From PALSA-1355 sp041499515 (GTDB taxonomy: Bacteria > Planctomycetota > Planctomycetia > Pirellulales > PALSA-1355), in NCBI GenBank assembly GCA_041499515.1, contig JBGQKM010000048.1, positions 1-25,125 of the forward strand: a DNA stretch of 25,125 bases. The letters run 5' to 3'. The notes beneath the pieces are model-generated. The model worked only from the letters and a program-made list of their open reading frames with translations, did not search any database and was not told the origin of the DNA. Numbering within the stretch: the stretch's first letter is position 1; every line of letters starts with the position of its first letter. The position numbers and the translations under genes were made by a program. Below are positions 15,948 through 24,005 of this stretch, piece by piece.

Positions 15948-16630
15948 AAGTCGCCGAAATTTACCGCAGCGTCCAGGGCGAGGGCTTTTTGTCGGGCGTC
16001 GAAAGCACGTTCGTGCGCGCCAGCGGCTGCAACTTGCGCTGTTGGTATTGCGACACGCCGTACGCCTCGTGGTCGCCGGAGGGAGAGGATCTGGCGGTCG
16101 AAGAGATTCTGGCCCGAGTGGCCGACCTCGGCTCGAGCCACGTCGTGCTCACCGGCGGCGAGCCGATGCTGTTTGCCGAATTGATTCCGCTTACCGCCGG
16201 TTTGCGCGGGCAGCAGCGGCACATCACGATCGAAACCGCCGGCACGCTCTACCTGCCGGTCGAGTGCGACCTGATGTCGATCAGCCCGAAACTGGCCAAT
16301 TCGACGCCTGGCCCCGAACAGTCGCCGCGTTGGATCGAGCGCCACACGCGCGCTCGACATGCGCCGAGCGTGATTCGGCGGCTGGTGCGAGAATATCCTT
16401 ATCAAATCAAATTCGTCGTCGATCGACTGGGCGATTGCGAAGAAGTCGAAGCCTATCTCGACGAGTTTCCCGAGATCGATCGCCAGCGGGCCCTGTTGAT
16501 GCCGCAGGGAACCACTCCGGAACTGCTCGCCCGACAAGCTGAATGGCTTGAGCCCTATTGTCGCCAGCACAGCCTGCACTTTTGCCCGCGCAAACAGATC
16601 GAATGGTTTGGGTTCGTGCGCGGGACGTGA
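15944..16630 (+). CDS. queE: 7-carboxy-7-deazaguanine synthase QueE (radical SAM)
   Basis: QueE is the radical SAM enzyme that contracts 6-carboxytetrahydropterin to 7-carboxy-7-deazaguanine. The 228-residue protein starts MKVAEIYRSVQGEG, the typical QueE opening. It has the iron-sulfur motif C29-x3-C33-x2-C36 (GCNLRCWYCDTPYA) and then the SAM-binding VVLTGGEPML. The C-terminal HFCPRKQIEWFG is also family-typical. The start codon overlaps the queC stop. QueD, which makes its substrate, is not in the window. The gene ends in a GC-rich hairpin facing the convergent gene. Confidence 0.95.
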   Translation: MKVAEIYRSVQGEGFLSGVESTFVRASGCNLRCWYCDTPYASWSPEGEDLAVEEILARVADLGSSHVVLTGGEPMLFAELIPLTAGLRGQQRHITIETAGTLYLPVECDLMSISPKLANSTPGPEQSPRWIERHTRARHAPSVIRRLVREYPYQIKFVVDRLGDCEEVEAYLDEFPEIDRQRALLMPQGTTPELLARQAEWLEPYCRQHSLHFCPRKQIEWFGFVRGT

Positions 16631-16649
16631 TCGCCGCGCGCGGCGTCAC
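16627..16649. terminator. Bidirectional hairpin spanning both stop codons of convergent genes
   Basis: GTGA-T-CGCCGCG-CGCGGCG-TCAC is an almost perfect palindrome: a 14-base perfect core flanked by GTGA/TCAC. It contains the TGA of queE and the TGA of the facing 120-residue gene. The only gap between the two genes is the 15 bases of this structure. On the plus strand it is followed by GGTTTCG, a poor T-run. A bidirectional terminator is likely. Confidence 0.45.
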
Positions 16650-17008
16650 GGTTTCGAAGTGGGCGAGAGACGATCCAGGATTTGGCCGATTTCGGTCACG
16701 GCCGCGTTGAGCGAAGTCACGGCCATCTGAAAATTCGTGTGGGCGGAAATCTCCGGCTGCATCCGGGAAAAATCCTGGCACGCCTGGCGAAGCTTGGAGA
16801 ATTTCTTTCGCGCCAAGTGCAGGTACTCGTCGGCTTTCTGTTCGCGCCAGGCCGCGCCGACGGCCAGTTGATAGTCGTAGAGCGCGCGATGCACTTCTTG
16901 CAGCTCTTCGTCCTCCGCGGCCTCCTCGCTGTGTTTGAGAAACGCGCGCACCATCCACACGTGGGCCAACAGCGTGTCGATCCGGCGCATCGCTTCGTCA
17001 GGGTTCAT
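16646..17008 (-). CDS. Small helical protein of unknown function, coupled to the permease
   Basis: This is a 120-residue, Glu/Ala/Leu-rich soluble protein with no signal peptide, no Cys-based metal site and no recognised domain. The sequence (MNPDEAMRRIDTLLAHVWMV, then LKHSEEAAEDEELQEVHRAL and a final amphipathic stretch) suggests an all-helical bundle, possibly oligomeric. The start codon overlaps the stop of the upstream permease gene as ATGA, so the two are translationally coupled and probably work together or at least in fixed ratio. The clean codon usage and tight coupling argue that it is real. No function is proposed. Confidence 0.75.
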   Translation of the reverse strand: MNPDEAMRRIDTLLAHVWMVRAFLKHSEEAAEDEELQEVHRALYDYQLAVGAAWREQKADEYLHLARKKFSKLRQACQDFSRMQPEISAHTNFQMAVTSLNAAVTEIGQILDRLSPTSKP

Positions 17009-18093
17009 GCCCCCGTAGTCTCCTGGGCCGGAGCGGACTCCTGAGTGGGCTCGGCGTGGGGCGCGGGATGTTTGCCCGATTTGGGGGAGAAGATCAGGAC
17101 CGTGACCGCCCCGGCGACCACCACGATCAAGCCGGCGTAAAACATCGGATGCAGTTGGCCATAGTTACCGGCCTGGACGACGCTGACAAACGTGTTGATC
17201 ACCGGCGCGCCGCCGAAGACCAGCGGCATGACGAAGATCGGTTTGCCGCCGAAGTTAAAGGCCATGATGATGCCCAAGGCCCCCGCCGCGCCGGCGGCAC
17301 CGCCGGCCAGGCTCCATAGCGAGCCGGCAGTCGTGAATGCGCCCGGCTCCTCCCAGCGCATCAAAATCAACGTTGGTACCACGACGGCGATCAGAAAGTA
17401 CGCCAGCCCGACGCAAAAGAATGGCCTCAGGCGGCTGCCGGCCATTGCCGACTGTCCCCGGTGCAACGTCGGTCCATAGACACCCCACGCGAGCGCCGTC
17501 ATTGCGATGAAGACGAATACCAAAAACCGATCACGAGTGGGATGTTCCGGAGTCGCGACACTGGCCGCCGTGGCGTCGACCGTAGTCGCCTTGTCGGTTT
17601 GATGGCTGGCGGCCTTTTCGGTTGCGCCGTGCAGCGACGGCCGGAATAAGAGGACGCTCACGGCGCCGACGATCACCAAGATCAACCCGGCGAAGAAAAC
17701 GGGACTGGCTTGCTTGTAGCTCTTGGCCCAGTACATGGTCAGAAAGGTATTCACGACAGGAGCACCCCCGAACACGAGTGGCATCACGTAAACCGGGCTT
17801 CCGCGGAAGGCGAACGCCAGAATGATGCCCAAGGCCCCAAGCGCACCGGCCGCTCCAGCGGCCAGGCTCCAGATCACGCCCGACGTCGACCAATGTCCCG
17901 ATTCACCGTTTAGTCTCAACAGGACCGCGGGCACCATCACCGCAATCAGAAAGTAGGCAAGCCCCACGCAGATGAACGGCCGCAGCGAACTGCCGAGCAT
18001 TTCTTGTTTGCCGATTTGCAACACCGGCCCGTAGACGCCCCAGGAAAGCATGGCCAAGGCAATGAACAAAAGCAGGGCAAACAGGCCTTTCAT
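17005..18093 (-). CDS. Ten-helix membrane transporter built of two similar 5-TM halves (DMT/EamA-like)
   Basis: The 362-residue membrane protein consists of two homologous halves joined by a hydrophilic linker (about residues 155-200). Each half has five hydrophobic segments: in the first about 3-24, 40-60, 73-95, 102-123 and 131-151. Motifs repeat almost unchanged: WGVYGP; LRPFICVGLAYFLIAV against LRPFFCVGLAYFLIAV; ALGIILAF against ALGIIMAF; VMPLVFGGAPVVNTF against VMPLVFGGAPVINTF. The layout is that of drug/metabolite transporters, which arose by duplication of a 5-TM unit, and suggests export or uptake of a small metabolite. The tail is Pro/Glu-rich and cytosolic or periplasmic. Start 18093 (MKGLFALLLF) is chosen because the frame upstream is not membrane-like. 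The substrate is unknown. Confidence 0.85.
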   Translation of the reverse strand: MKGLFALLLFIALAMLSWGVYGPVLQIGKQEMLGSSLRPFICVGLAYFLIAVMVPAVLLRLNGESGHWSTSGVIWSLAAGAAGALGALGIILAFAFRGSPVYVMPLVFGGAPVVNTFLTMYWAKSYKQASPVFFAGLILVIVGAVSVLLFRPSLHGATEKAASHQTDKATTVDATAASVATPEHPTRDRFLVFVFIAMTALAWGVYGPTLHRGQSAMAGSRLRPFFCVGLAYFLIAVVVPTLILMRWEEPGAFTTAGSLWSLAGGAAGAAGALGIIMAFNFGGKPIFVMPLVFGGAPVINTFVSVVQAGNYGQLHPMFYAGLIVVVAGAVTVLIFSPKSGKHPAPHAEPTQESAPAQETTGA

Positions 18094-18253
18094 AGCGGCG
18101 ATTCTCCGGATTGCGGCAGCAACAAAAGCAGGAACGCACGATCGAACCCGCGGCTCGACACCGGCCAGCGGCAACGTTAGCTTAGCGAGTCTGCGCTAGT
18201 TTGCGAAGGCCGCGGGACTCGACCGTTGACTGGGGAATCTTGGTGTCATCGCG

Positions 18254-21200
18254 TCATTCTTCGCACAGTGCCGGCAAGAGCTCTGCCCGCAGGATCGCTC
18301 GCACGGCCATCAAGCCGGCCAGCATTCCCACGATCAACACCGTCGCCAGCGTGAGCGCCAGCGAGAGCCAGGGAACCGTCGCGCCGCCGACGAGCCAGTG
18401 GGGCAACACGGCCACCAGGGCCGCTACGACGCCGACGCTCAATCCAAGCACAAGCAGCAGCGAATTCTCGATCATCACCAGTCGGGCCAATACCGCGCGG
18501 CGAAACCCTGTCGCCCGCATCAGCGCCAGCTCACCGCGCCGCTCCAACACGCTGCGTAGCTGCACGGTTGCCAATCCGAACGTACCCAGCAGCAGCCCCA
18601 GTCCGCCCAGGCTCTGAAAGGTGGAAAGGTACGTATTTTGAACGGCAAAGAAATTCGCCAGCCGTTCCTGGCTGGACTCGGCGTCAAAGCCATAATCGCC
18701 CAAGGTCGTTTCGAGCGCTTGCCGCACCTTCACGATGGGCTCGGCTTGCGTGTCGATCAGAAAAAAACGATAGCCGCTAACCTGCGGAAAATGCGCCAGG
18801 AACGCGCGCTCGCCCAGCAGCACGTCGCCTTGAAAAATACTGTTTGACAGCAGTCCGACGATTAGCAAATGCACGGTGTCGCCCCGCCCGTCCTCCACGT
18901 CGATCGAATCGCCCAGCCCTTTGTGCAGGCTGTACATAGCCGTATTGGTGTCGAGCACCACCGGCAGCACTGCCGTGCCGTCGTCGTCGTTCATTTGCCG
19001 ATCGAGCAGCAGCCAAGGATTTCCAACGTCTGCATGCGACTTGGCTACGGTATCTGCCCAGGCGAAGCCGCCGCGCTCGATCAATGCCGGCGGCACGCCC
19101 AGCAGACGCGGCACCGTCGGCTGATAAAGGTTCAAGCAACTCGCATCGTCGCCGGCCTGCACTCGCAGCGACACCGTCATGCACGCTGCAAGCCGTTGGT
19201 CGGCGTCCGATGAGAAACCGAGATCGGCGCGCCCCAGCGGCGCGTTGAGGTCTTGATAGAGGGGCTGATCGCTTTGCGCCACCAGGTTGAAACCGCCGCT
19301 GCCGCTGTCAAGCCCGCGCCCTGCACTGGCCGGATCGAGACGAAAGGCGCTCAGCGCCACGATCAAAAAGCTGGCCGCCGCGATCAGGCCAATCGTGAGC
19401 GTGCTGCGGCTGGGGTTGCGGGCACCATTGCGCATGGCCAATCGCGCGATGGGCCAATGACCCCAGCCGATCGGTTTCATGGCCGCACGGCTGCGCAGGC
19501 GGTTTTGAATCAGAGCCAATCCGGCGCCCAACACGAGCGCCCCCGAGCCAACAAACGCGCCGGCTTGCGACTCTCCGCGGAGCCATGGAGCGATCAAGCA
19601 CAGCGCAACGGCCAGCACGATCATCAGCAGCGCGGCGATGCGGCTTTTGCGCGAGGCGCCCCGGGTCGTCCAACGGTCTTCGAGCGTTTGACGGGCAAGC
19701 AGTCGGCGCACGGAAACGTGCCCCAAACGCCTGAGCGTCCACAAAATCGTCAGTAGCGAGACGGCGAGGCCACTGAAGTATCCGACGATACAGCTCTGCG
19801 GCGTCACGTAGAGTTTGACAAACGGCGTGCTAATGGCGCTGAGCCACCAGGTGCTCAGGCCGAGAAGCATCAGCCAGGCGTAACCGACCCCGGCCACGAC
19901 TCCCAGCAAGGAGCCCAGTGCGGTGACGACCAGGCCCTCGGCGGCCAGTACGGCGGTGATCGTGCGATTGCGCAGCCCAACGGTCCGCAGCACGCCGATC
20001 TCCTCGACGCGCTGTTCGATTCCCAATCGAAATAACAGCGCCACCAGCAGCAGGGCCGAAAACATGATGAAGAAGCTGAACCCAATGAACAGTCCGTCGA
20101 AGCCGGTGGTGCCGGCCGCGGCTTCGAGACCCAGGCGCTTGAGCGGCAAAAACGAGAAGCCGAGTTTTGTTGGGTCGAGCACCAGTTGGCTTGCTTGTGC
20201 CTGGATCGTCGCTCCCGCCGGCGGGGTGAAGCGAACCGAAGTCGTATTGCCAAAACGGCTCGCCCACAATCGCTGTCCGGCCGCCAGGGAAATGAATGCC
20301 TTGGGCGTCGTGCGATAGTCGTCCCAATACTTTTCGTCTTTCTTGCGCACTCGGGCCGAGTCGAAGGGGAACGGCGCATCCCAGTCGCCGATCGAAAGCC
20401 GATCGGTCACGCCGGGCATCTGCGGCGTCAGATCCTTGTCGGCCGCGGGGCCGGCCAGGGCCACGATCGCCTTGAGCCGGAATCTGGCCTTCGCTTCGCG
20501 GACTTTACCGTGCGCGCTTTCTGGCTCGAAGTACTTGATTTCGATTTCCTTGCCCGGTTGGACGCCAAGATCCTCGGCCGCCCAAGTGTTCAGTGCGATT
20601 TCGTCGTCGCGCAAGGGCTCGATCACCTGGCCGTCGGGCGTGGTGAACGGGCCCAGCGGGGGCTTTGTGACGAAGTCGATGGCCGTGATCGTGGAATACG
20701 GAATTTCATGGCCTCCGCCCGCAATCGTGTTGGCCAGGTACGTCAGCACGCATTGAGGGCCCTCGGCCGCAAACGCTTTCTCGGCGGCGGCGACGACACC
20801 CGGTTCGAGCAGCATGCGATTGCTTGTGCATTGGACGTAGCCCAGCTGATGCGATTCGATTTGAATACCGTAGTCGGCCAAGGTCGGCCGAAGGCAACGC
20901 TGCAATGCGTCGTGAGCCGCGACCGTGGGCACCAGCGACGATCGCCCGGACACGAAGATCGCGTTGACTTTATGCGGCTGTTCCAGGGCATCTTGCAGTG
21001 TCTCGGCGGCCACGAAGGCGTCGTTGGGCAGTTGTTGGCTGGGATGCAGGCCAAAGCGGCCGAGACCCTCGGCCGCGATGATGGACGCAACGGTCAAACG
21101 GCGATTGCGGATCGTTTCGGTCTTGCGCCCCAGCGGACTATCGGGCGGGATCTGACTGACGCTGCCGATCCGCAACAGCACCTCGTCGCCGACGCGGGCG

Positions 21201-21646
21201 TCGATCTGGGCGGCCAATGGCGCGTTCAGGACGATCTGGCCCTTGCCGGGCGATTGCGCCGGGCCGCCGGATCCGAGCGACCAGAAGCGCCGGTCGCAGC
21301 CGACCACGGTCACGCGGCCGGCGCGCAACGTGCCGTCACCGCGGGGATTCTCGATGGTGCCCTGCACCAGGACGGCGGGCACGGCCCCGGTAAAGAACTG
21401 TTGAAAGCCCGATTGGCTTTCGAGCTCGTCGGCCAGTTTGGCGCGAAAGAAACGGTCGGTGACCAGGACTTCGTCGATCTGTCCTAACTGGTCCAACAGC
21501 AGATGGCGCAGGCTGCCGCGCATCGAATCGCCGACCAACAGCGCGCCGGTCAATACGGCGCTGGCCGCCATCACCGCGCACGCCACTGAGAGGTTGGTGC
21601 GCCAATGATAGCGAAGCGCGGCGAGAATCAGCTTACGTAGTGACAT
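18254..21646 (-). CDS. ABC transporter permease, FtsX/MacB-like, two permease domains
   Basis: This is a 1130-residue integral membrane protein. An N-terminal helix (about 18-38, in YHWRTNLSVACAVMAAS) is followed by a large extracytoplasmic region of about 450 residues. A first FtsX-type block follows (GFSFFIMFSALLLVALLFRLG, then GIEQRVEEIGVLRTVGLRNR). A middle group of helices and a second soluble region come next. The C-terminal FtsX block carries ERRGELALMRATGFRR. About ten membrane segments are seen. This is the double-module layout of macrolide-exporter/lipoprotein-release-type permeases, driven mechanically from outside the membrane. The ATP-binding partner gene ends 10 bases upstream. 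ATG 21646 is chosen over GTG 21655. The substrate is probably a lipid, lipoprotein or hydrophobic compound (inference). Confidence 0.9.
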   Translation of the reverse strand: MSLRKLILAALRYHWRTNLSVACAVMAASAVLTGALLVGDSMRGSLRHLLLDQLGQIDEVLVTDRFFRAKLADELESQSGFQQFFTGAVPAVLVQGTIENPRGDGTLRAGRVTVVGCDRRFWSLGSGGPAQSPGKGQIVLNAPLAAQIDARVGDEVLLRIGSVSQIPPDSPLGRKTETIRNRRLTVASIIAAEGLGRFGLHPSQQLPNDAFVAAETLQDALEQPHKVNAIFVSGRSSLVPTVAAHDALQRCLRPTLADYGIQIESHQLGYVQCTSNRMLLEPGVVAAAEKAFAAEGPQCVLTYLANTIAGGGHEIPYSTITAIDFVTKPPLGPFTTPDGQVIEPLRDDEIALNTWAAEDLGVQPGKEIEIKYFEPESAHGKVREAKARFRLKAIVALAGPAADKDLTPQMPGVTDRLSIGDWDAPFPFDSARVRKKDEKYWDDYRTTPKAFISLAAGQRLWASRFGNTTSVRFTPPAGATIQAQASQLVLDPTKLGFSFLPLKRLGLEAAAGTTGFDGLFIGFSFFIMFSALLLVALLFRLGIEQRVEEIGVLRTVGLRNRTITAVLAAEGLVVTALGSLLGVVAGVGYAWLMLLGLSTWWLSAISTPFVKLYVTPQSCIVGYFSGLAVSLLTILWTLRRLGHVSVRRLLARQTLEDRWTTRGASRKSRIAALLMIVLAVALCLIAPWLRGESQAGAFVGSGALVLGAGLALIQNRLRSRAAMKPIGWGHWPIARLAMRNGARNPSRSTLTIGLIAAASFLIVALSAFRLDPASAGRGLDSGSGGFNLVAQSDQPLYQDLNAPLGRADLGFSSDADQRLAACMTVSLRVQAGDDASCLNLYQPTVPRLLGVPPALIERGGFAWADTVAKSHADVGNPWLLLDRQMNDDDGTAVLPVVLDTNTAMYSLHKGLGDSIDVEDGRGDTVHLLIVGLLSNSIFQGDVLLGERAFLAHFPQVSGYRFFLIDTQAEPIVKVRQALETTLGDYGFDAESSQERLANFFAVQNTYLSTFQSLGGLGLLLGTFGLATVQLRSVLERRGELALMRATGFRRAVLARLVMIENSLLLVLGLSVGVVAALVAVLPHWLVGGATVPWLSLALTLATVLIVGMLAGLMAVRAILRAELLPALCEE

Positions 21647-21656
21647 GGCTGGCACG

Positions 21657-22325
21657 TTATTGAAGCTTGCCCTCGGTCAGTTCCATGCGTCGCTGGAGCA
21701 TCCCGGCCAGTTCCAGACTGTGCGTGACGACGATCAACATCGTTTGCTCCTGGGCTTGCATTTCCAGCAATAAGCGGGCCACCGTCGTGGCCGCCGCGCG
21801 GTCGAGGTTGCCGGTGGGCTCATCGGCCAGTATCAAGGCGGGGCGATTAACCAGCGCTCGGGCGATCGCCGTACGCTGCCGTTCGCCGCCCGAGAGTTCG
21901 GCGGGAAGATGGTCCAAACGATTTTCCAGGCCCACGCGATGTAACAACATTCGGGCCCGCTCGACAGTTTCCGGCGGTGGGCTGCCATTTGCGAGCGTCG
22001 GCAGAAGCACGTTTTCCAACGCCGAACATTGCGGCAGCAGATGATGATCTTGAAACACGAAGCCGATCTTGCGATTGCGAAAGGCCGCCAATCGCGGCTC
22101 ATCGAGTCCGAACGGATCTTCTCCGGCCAGCGTGACTCTCCCGGAACTGGGCGTATCGAGCGTGCCGATGATGTGCAGCAAAGTGCTCTTGCCGCATCCG
22201 CTGGGACCCAGGATCGCCAGATTCTCTCCCGCCCTCAGGGTGCAGGAAACGCCGCGCAACACCACCAAAGGTTCGGCGGGGGTCGGGTACGATTTGGTCA
22301 CGTCGGCAACGACTAAATCAGTCAT
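21657..22325 (-). CDS. ABC transporter ATP-binding protein (LolD/MacB type)
   Basis: This 222-residue ABC ATPase has Walker A GPSGCGKST (40-48), the Q-loop at FQDHHLLP (91-98), signature LSGGERQR (144-151), Walker B LILADEPTGNLD (164-175) and the switch His202. The length, and the DEPTGNLD and FVFQDHHLLPQ forms, are those of the LolD/MacB/FtsE branch that pairs with FtsX-like permeases. The permease gene follows immediately. The preceding repeat-protein gene ends 13 bases before its start, so all three are probably cotranscribed. It should act at the cytoplasmic face of the inner membrane. Confidence 0.95.
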   Translation of the reverse strand: MTDLVVADVTKSYPTPAEPLVVLRGVSCTLRAGENLAILGPSGCGKSTLLHIIGTLDTPSSGRVTLAGEDPFGLDEPRLAAFRNRKIGFVFQDHHLLPQCSALENVLLPTLANGSPPPETVERARMLLHRVGLENRLDHLPAELSGGERQRTAIARALVNRPALILADEPTGNLDRAAATTVARLLLEMQAQEQTMLIVVTHSLELAGMLQRRMELTEGKLQ

Positions 22326-22338
22326 GTCTGTTGTGCGC

Positions 22339-23262
22339 TCAAGATAGATGGGCCAATAGGGCCGTCGTCCCCAGGCCGTAAAAAGTGTATTCGACGTCGT
22401 CGCCCGAATCCCAGGCCGCGCCGTGGAATCCGCCTTCGGACAATTGTAATGAATCGACGTATCGCCGCGCAGCCGCGAGGTCGATCTCCGCCGGTCGTTC
22501 GAGATCGACCAGCGTGAGCAAGCCGGTGAAAGTGCTGAGCAGGTCGGCGATCGGGATGCGGGTGTTGGCCCGCAATCCGCCCTCCTCGGTTTGCATGTCG
22601 GCGAGAAAGTCGATCGTGGCAGCGCACGTTTCTTGGTCGAGTGCGGCGAAAATATTCAGCAGTCCGATGGCGGCCGCCGTTGGGTTGGTGCCGCTGCGCT
22701 TCATGACGCTCATTTCGACAAAACCGCCGTCCTCACGCCGGCGCGAGCAAACAAACTCGGTCAACCCAGAGGCGTTGGGCGTGGGCTGTTCGAGGAGCTG
22801 CTGGCAGAGCACCACCAAGAACGACTGGTACATGCTGCCGGCGTGTCCTTCGGCCGTCTTGGCGTAGCCTCCATCGCCGCGTCGCAACTGTTCCAACGTG
22901 GCGGCGACCGAACCACGCCAGCTTGCCGGCTGATGTGCGAAAACATCGACGCCACTGGCCAGATTGAGCACCATGGCGCCATAAATGAGCGAGAGGAAGT
23001 CGACGACGGCGACCTGGCCGGCGAAACGCGTTTTGAGGAAGCCAGCGGCCCGCGCCGCGACTTCGCCTTCCAGCACGCCCAACAAGGCCAGGCTGCGCAA
23101 GGCAAACGACGTGTAATACAGGTCGCTGTCACCCTCCCGACCGGAAAAACCACCGTCGCTTCGCTGCCGAGCGTGGAAGTAAGCCGCATGCCGAGCGCGC
23201 CAAGACTCAGGCATTTCTGCCAAACCCGCAGCCAGGCGGAGCGTCAAATCTTGGAGATACAT
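22339..23262 (-). CDS. Prenyltransferase/squalene-oxidase-repeat protein, GGTase-beta-like but zinc-ligand-poor
   Basis: The 307-residue protein contains repeated Q-x3-(D/E)GG(F/Y/L) motifs: RSDGGFSGREGD, RRGDGGYAKTAE, RREDGGFVEMS, QTEEGGLRANT and QLSEGGFHGAA. These are the signature of alpha/alpha-barrel prenyltransferase and squalene-cyclase repeats, closest in length to the beta subunit of Rab geranylgeranyltransferase. Aligned by eye with that enzyme, the three zinc ligands Asp-Val-Cys and His become Asp240-Leu241-Leu242 and Tyr292, so two are missing. Zinc-dependent prenyl transfer is therefore unlikely, and a lipid-binding or otherwise altered role is possible. It sits between the thioesterase gene (39-base gap) and the ABC ATPase gene (13-base gap), suggesting involvement in handling the exported lipid. 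Confidence 0.83.
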   Translation of the reverse strand: MYLQDLTLRLAAGLAEMPESWRARHAAYFHARQRSDGGFSGREGDSDLYYTSFALRSLALLGVLEGEVAARAAGFLKTRFAGQVAVVDFLSLIYGAMVLNLASGVDVFAHQPASWRGSVAATLEQLRRGDGGYAKTAEGHAGSMYQSFLVVLCQQLLEQPTPNASGLTEFVCSRRREDGGFVEMSVMKRSGTNPTAAAIGLLNIFAALDQETCAATIDFLADMQTEEGGLRANTRIPIADLLSTFTGLLTLVDLERPAEIDLAAARRYVDSLQLSEGGFHGAAWDSGDDVEYTFYGLGTTALLAHLS

Positions 23263-23301
23263 AGGGCTGAGTGTCGGGGCGAGGCGCGAACCGCCTACGG
23301 G

Positions 23302-23724
23302 TTACGCAACGGAGGCCAACGCAAGTTTTTGCGCAATCCAAGGAGGAATCGGGATCGCTCTGGGCGTGCCGTCGTGGTTGAAACGGCAACAGACTGAGGT
23401 TATCTGTCCACTGGCGACCGGTCGGCCCTCGTGGCTGAAGCTGAACTCATAAGTAACGCTTTTATTGCCCAGCCGGACGACAGCCACTTCGATGTCAAGC
23501 AGATCTTCGAATTTCACGGCCCGCTGGTATTCACAGCGCGTGGCGACGCGTGGAAACGAGATGAGACCTTGCTCGTCGGAGAGCATCACGCTGAGTCCCA
23601 AATGCCGCAACAATTCGTGCTCGGCCTGCTCCATGTATATGTAAAAGATCGAGAAGTGCGCCATGCCGGACGCGTCGGTATCACGGAACTCGACGCGCCT
23701 AGTGGTTTTATAGCATTGCTTCAT
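23302..23724 (-). CDS. Acyl-CoA thioesterase, YbgC/4HBT hotdog family
   Basis: This 140-residue hotdog-fold protein has the catalytic motif FRDTDASGMAHFSIFYIYME, with Asp17 in the place of the active-site Asp of the YbgC/4-hydroxybenzoyl-CoA thioesterase family. Such enzymes hydrolyse acyl-CoA or acyl-ACP in the cytosol. The start at 23724 is the family-like N-terminus (MKQCYKTTRRVEF); the longer open frame upstream is intergenic. It precedes the repeat protein, ABC ATPase and permease genes on the same strand, so it could supply or trim the acyl group of a lipid handled by that system (inference). Confidence 0.88.
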   Translation of the reverse strand: MKQCYKTTRRVEFRDTDASGMAHFSIFYIYMEQAEHELLRHLGLSVMLSDEQGLISFPRVATRCEYQRAVKFEDLLDIEVAVVRLGNKSVTYEFSFSHEGRPVASGQITSVCCRFNHDGTPRAIPIPPWIAQKLALASVA

Positions 23725-24005
23725 GACAAGATCGACGGCAACCGGAGCGGCAAGCACGTGGACGGGCGCATGAAATTCTCGCTGCCGGCCACGGCGACCG
23801 CAAGTAGCGCCGTGCTTGCCGGGAGTCACGATAGTCGCCACGGATGTTATTATCCAGAAGGGACATAGCCCCGCCGGCGGCATCATCCGAATCCACTGAA
23901 CCAATCCGCGCCGGCCCCCTGCGGGCCAAGAAAGCCCGATGCATATCGGGCCGTTACGTCCTGCGACGCGTTTTTGGATTCGGCCTGCTGACGGTGCACG
24001 ACGGC
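23725..24005. other. Intergenic region between thioesterase gene and rpsR
   Basis: This 281-base region on the minus strand follows rpsR and precedes the thioesterase gene. It holds the putative rpsR terminator at 23934-23951 and a small GGCCC/GGGCC pair just beyond it. The rest is probably the thioesterase operon promoter; no tRNA or protein-like frame was recognised. Confidence 0.4.
23934..23951 (-). terminator. Probable intrinsic terminator of rpsR
   Basis: Read on the minus strand, GCCCGAT-ATGC-ATCGGGC forms a perfect 7-base-pair stem with a 4-base loop, followed by TTTCTT. It lies about 55 bases beyond the rpsR stop codon. The T-rich tail is short, so efficiency may be moderate. Confidence 0.55.
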
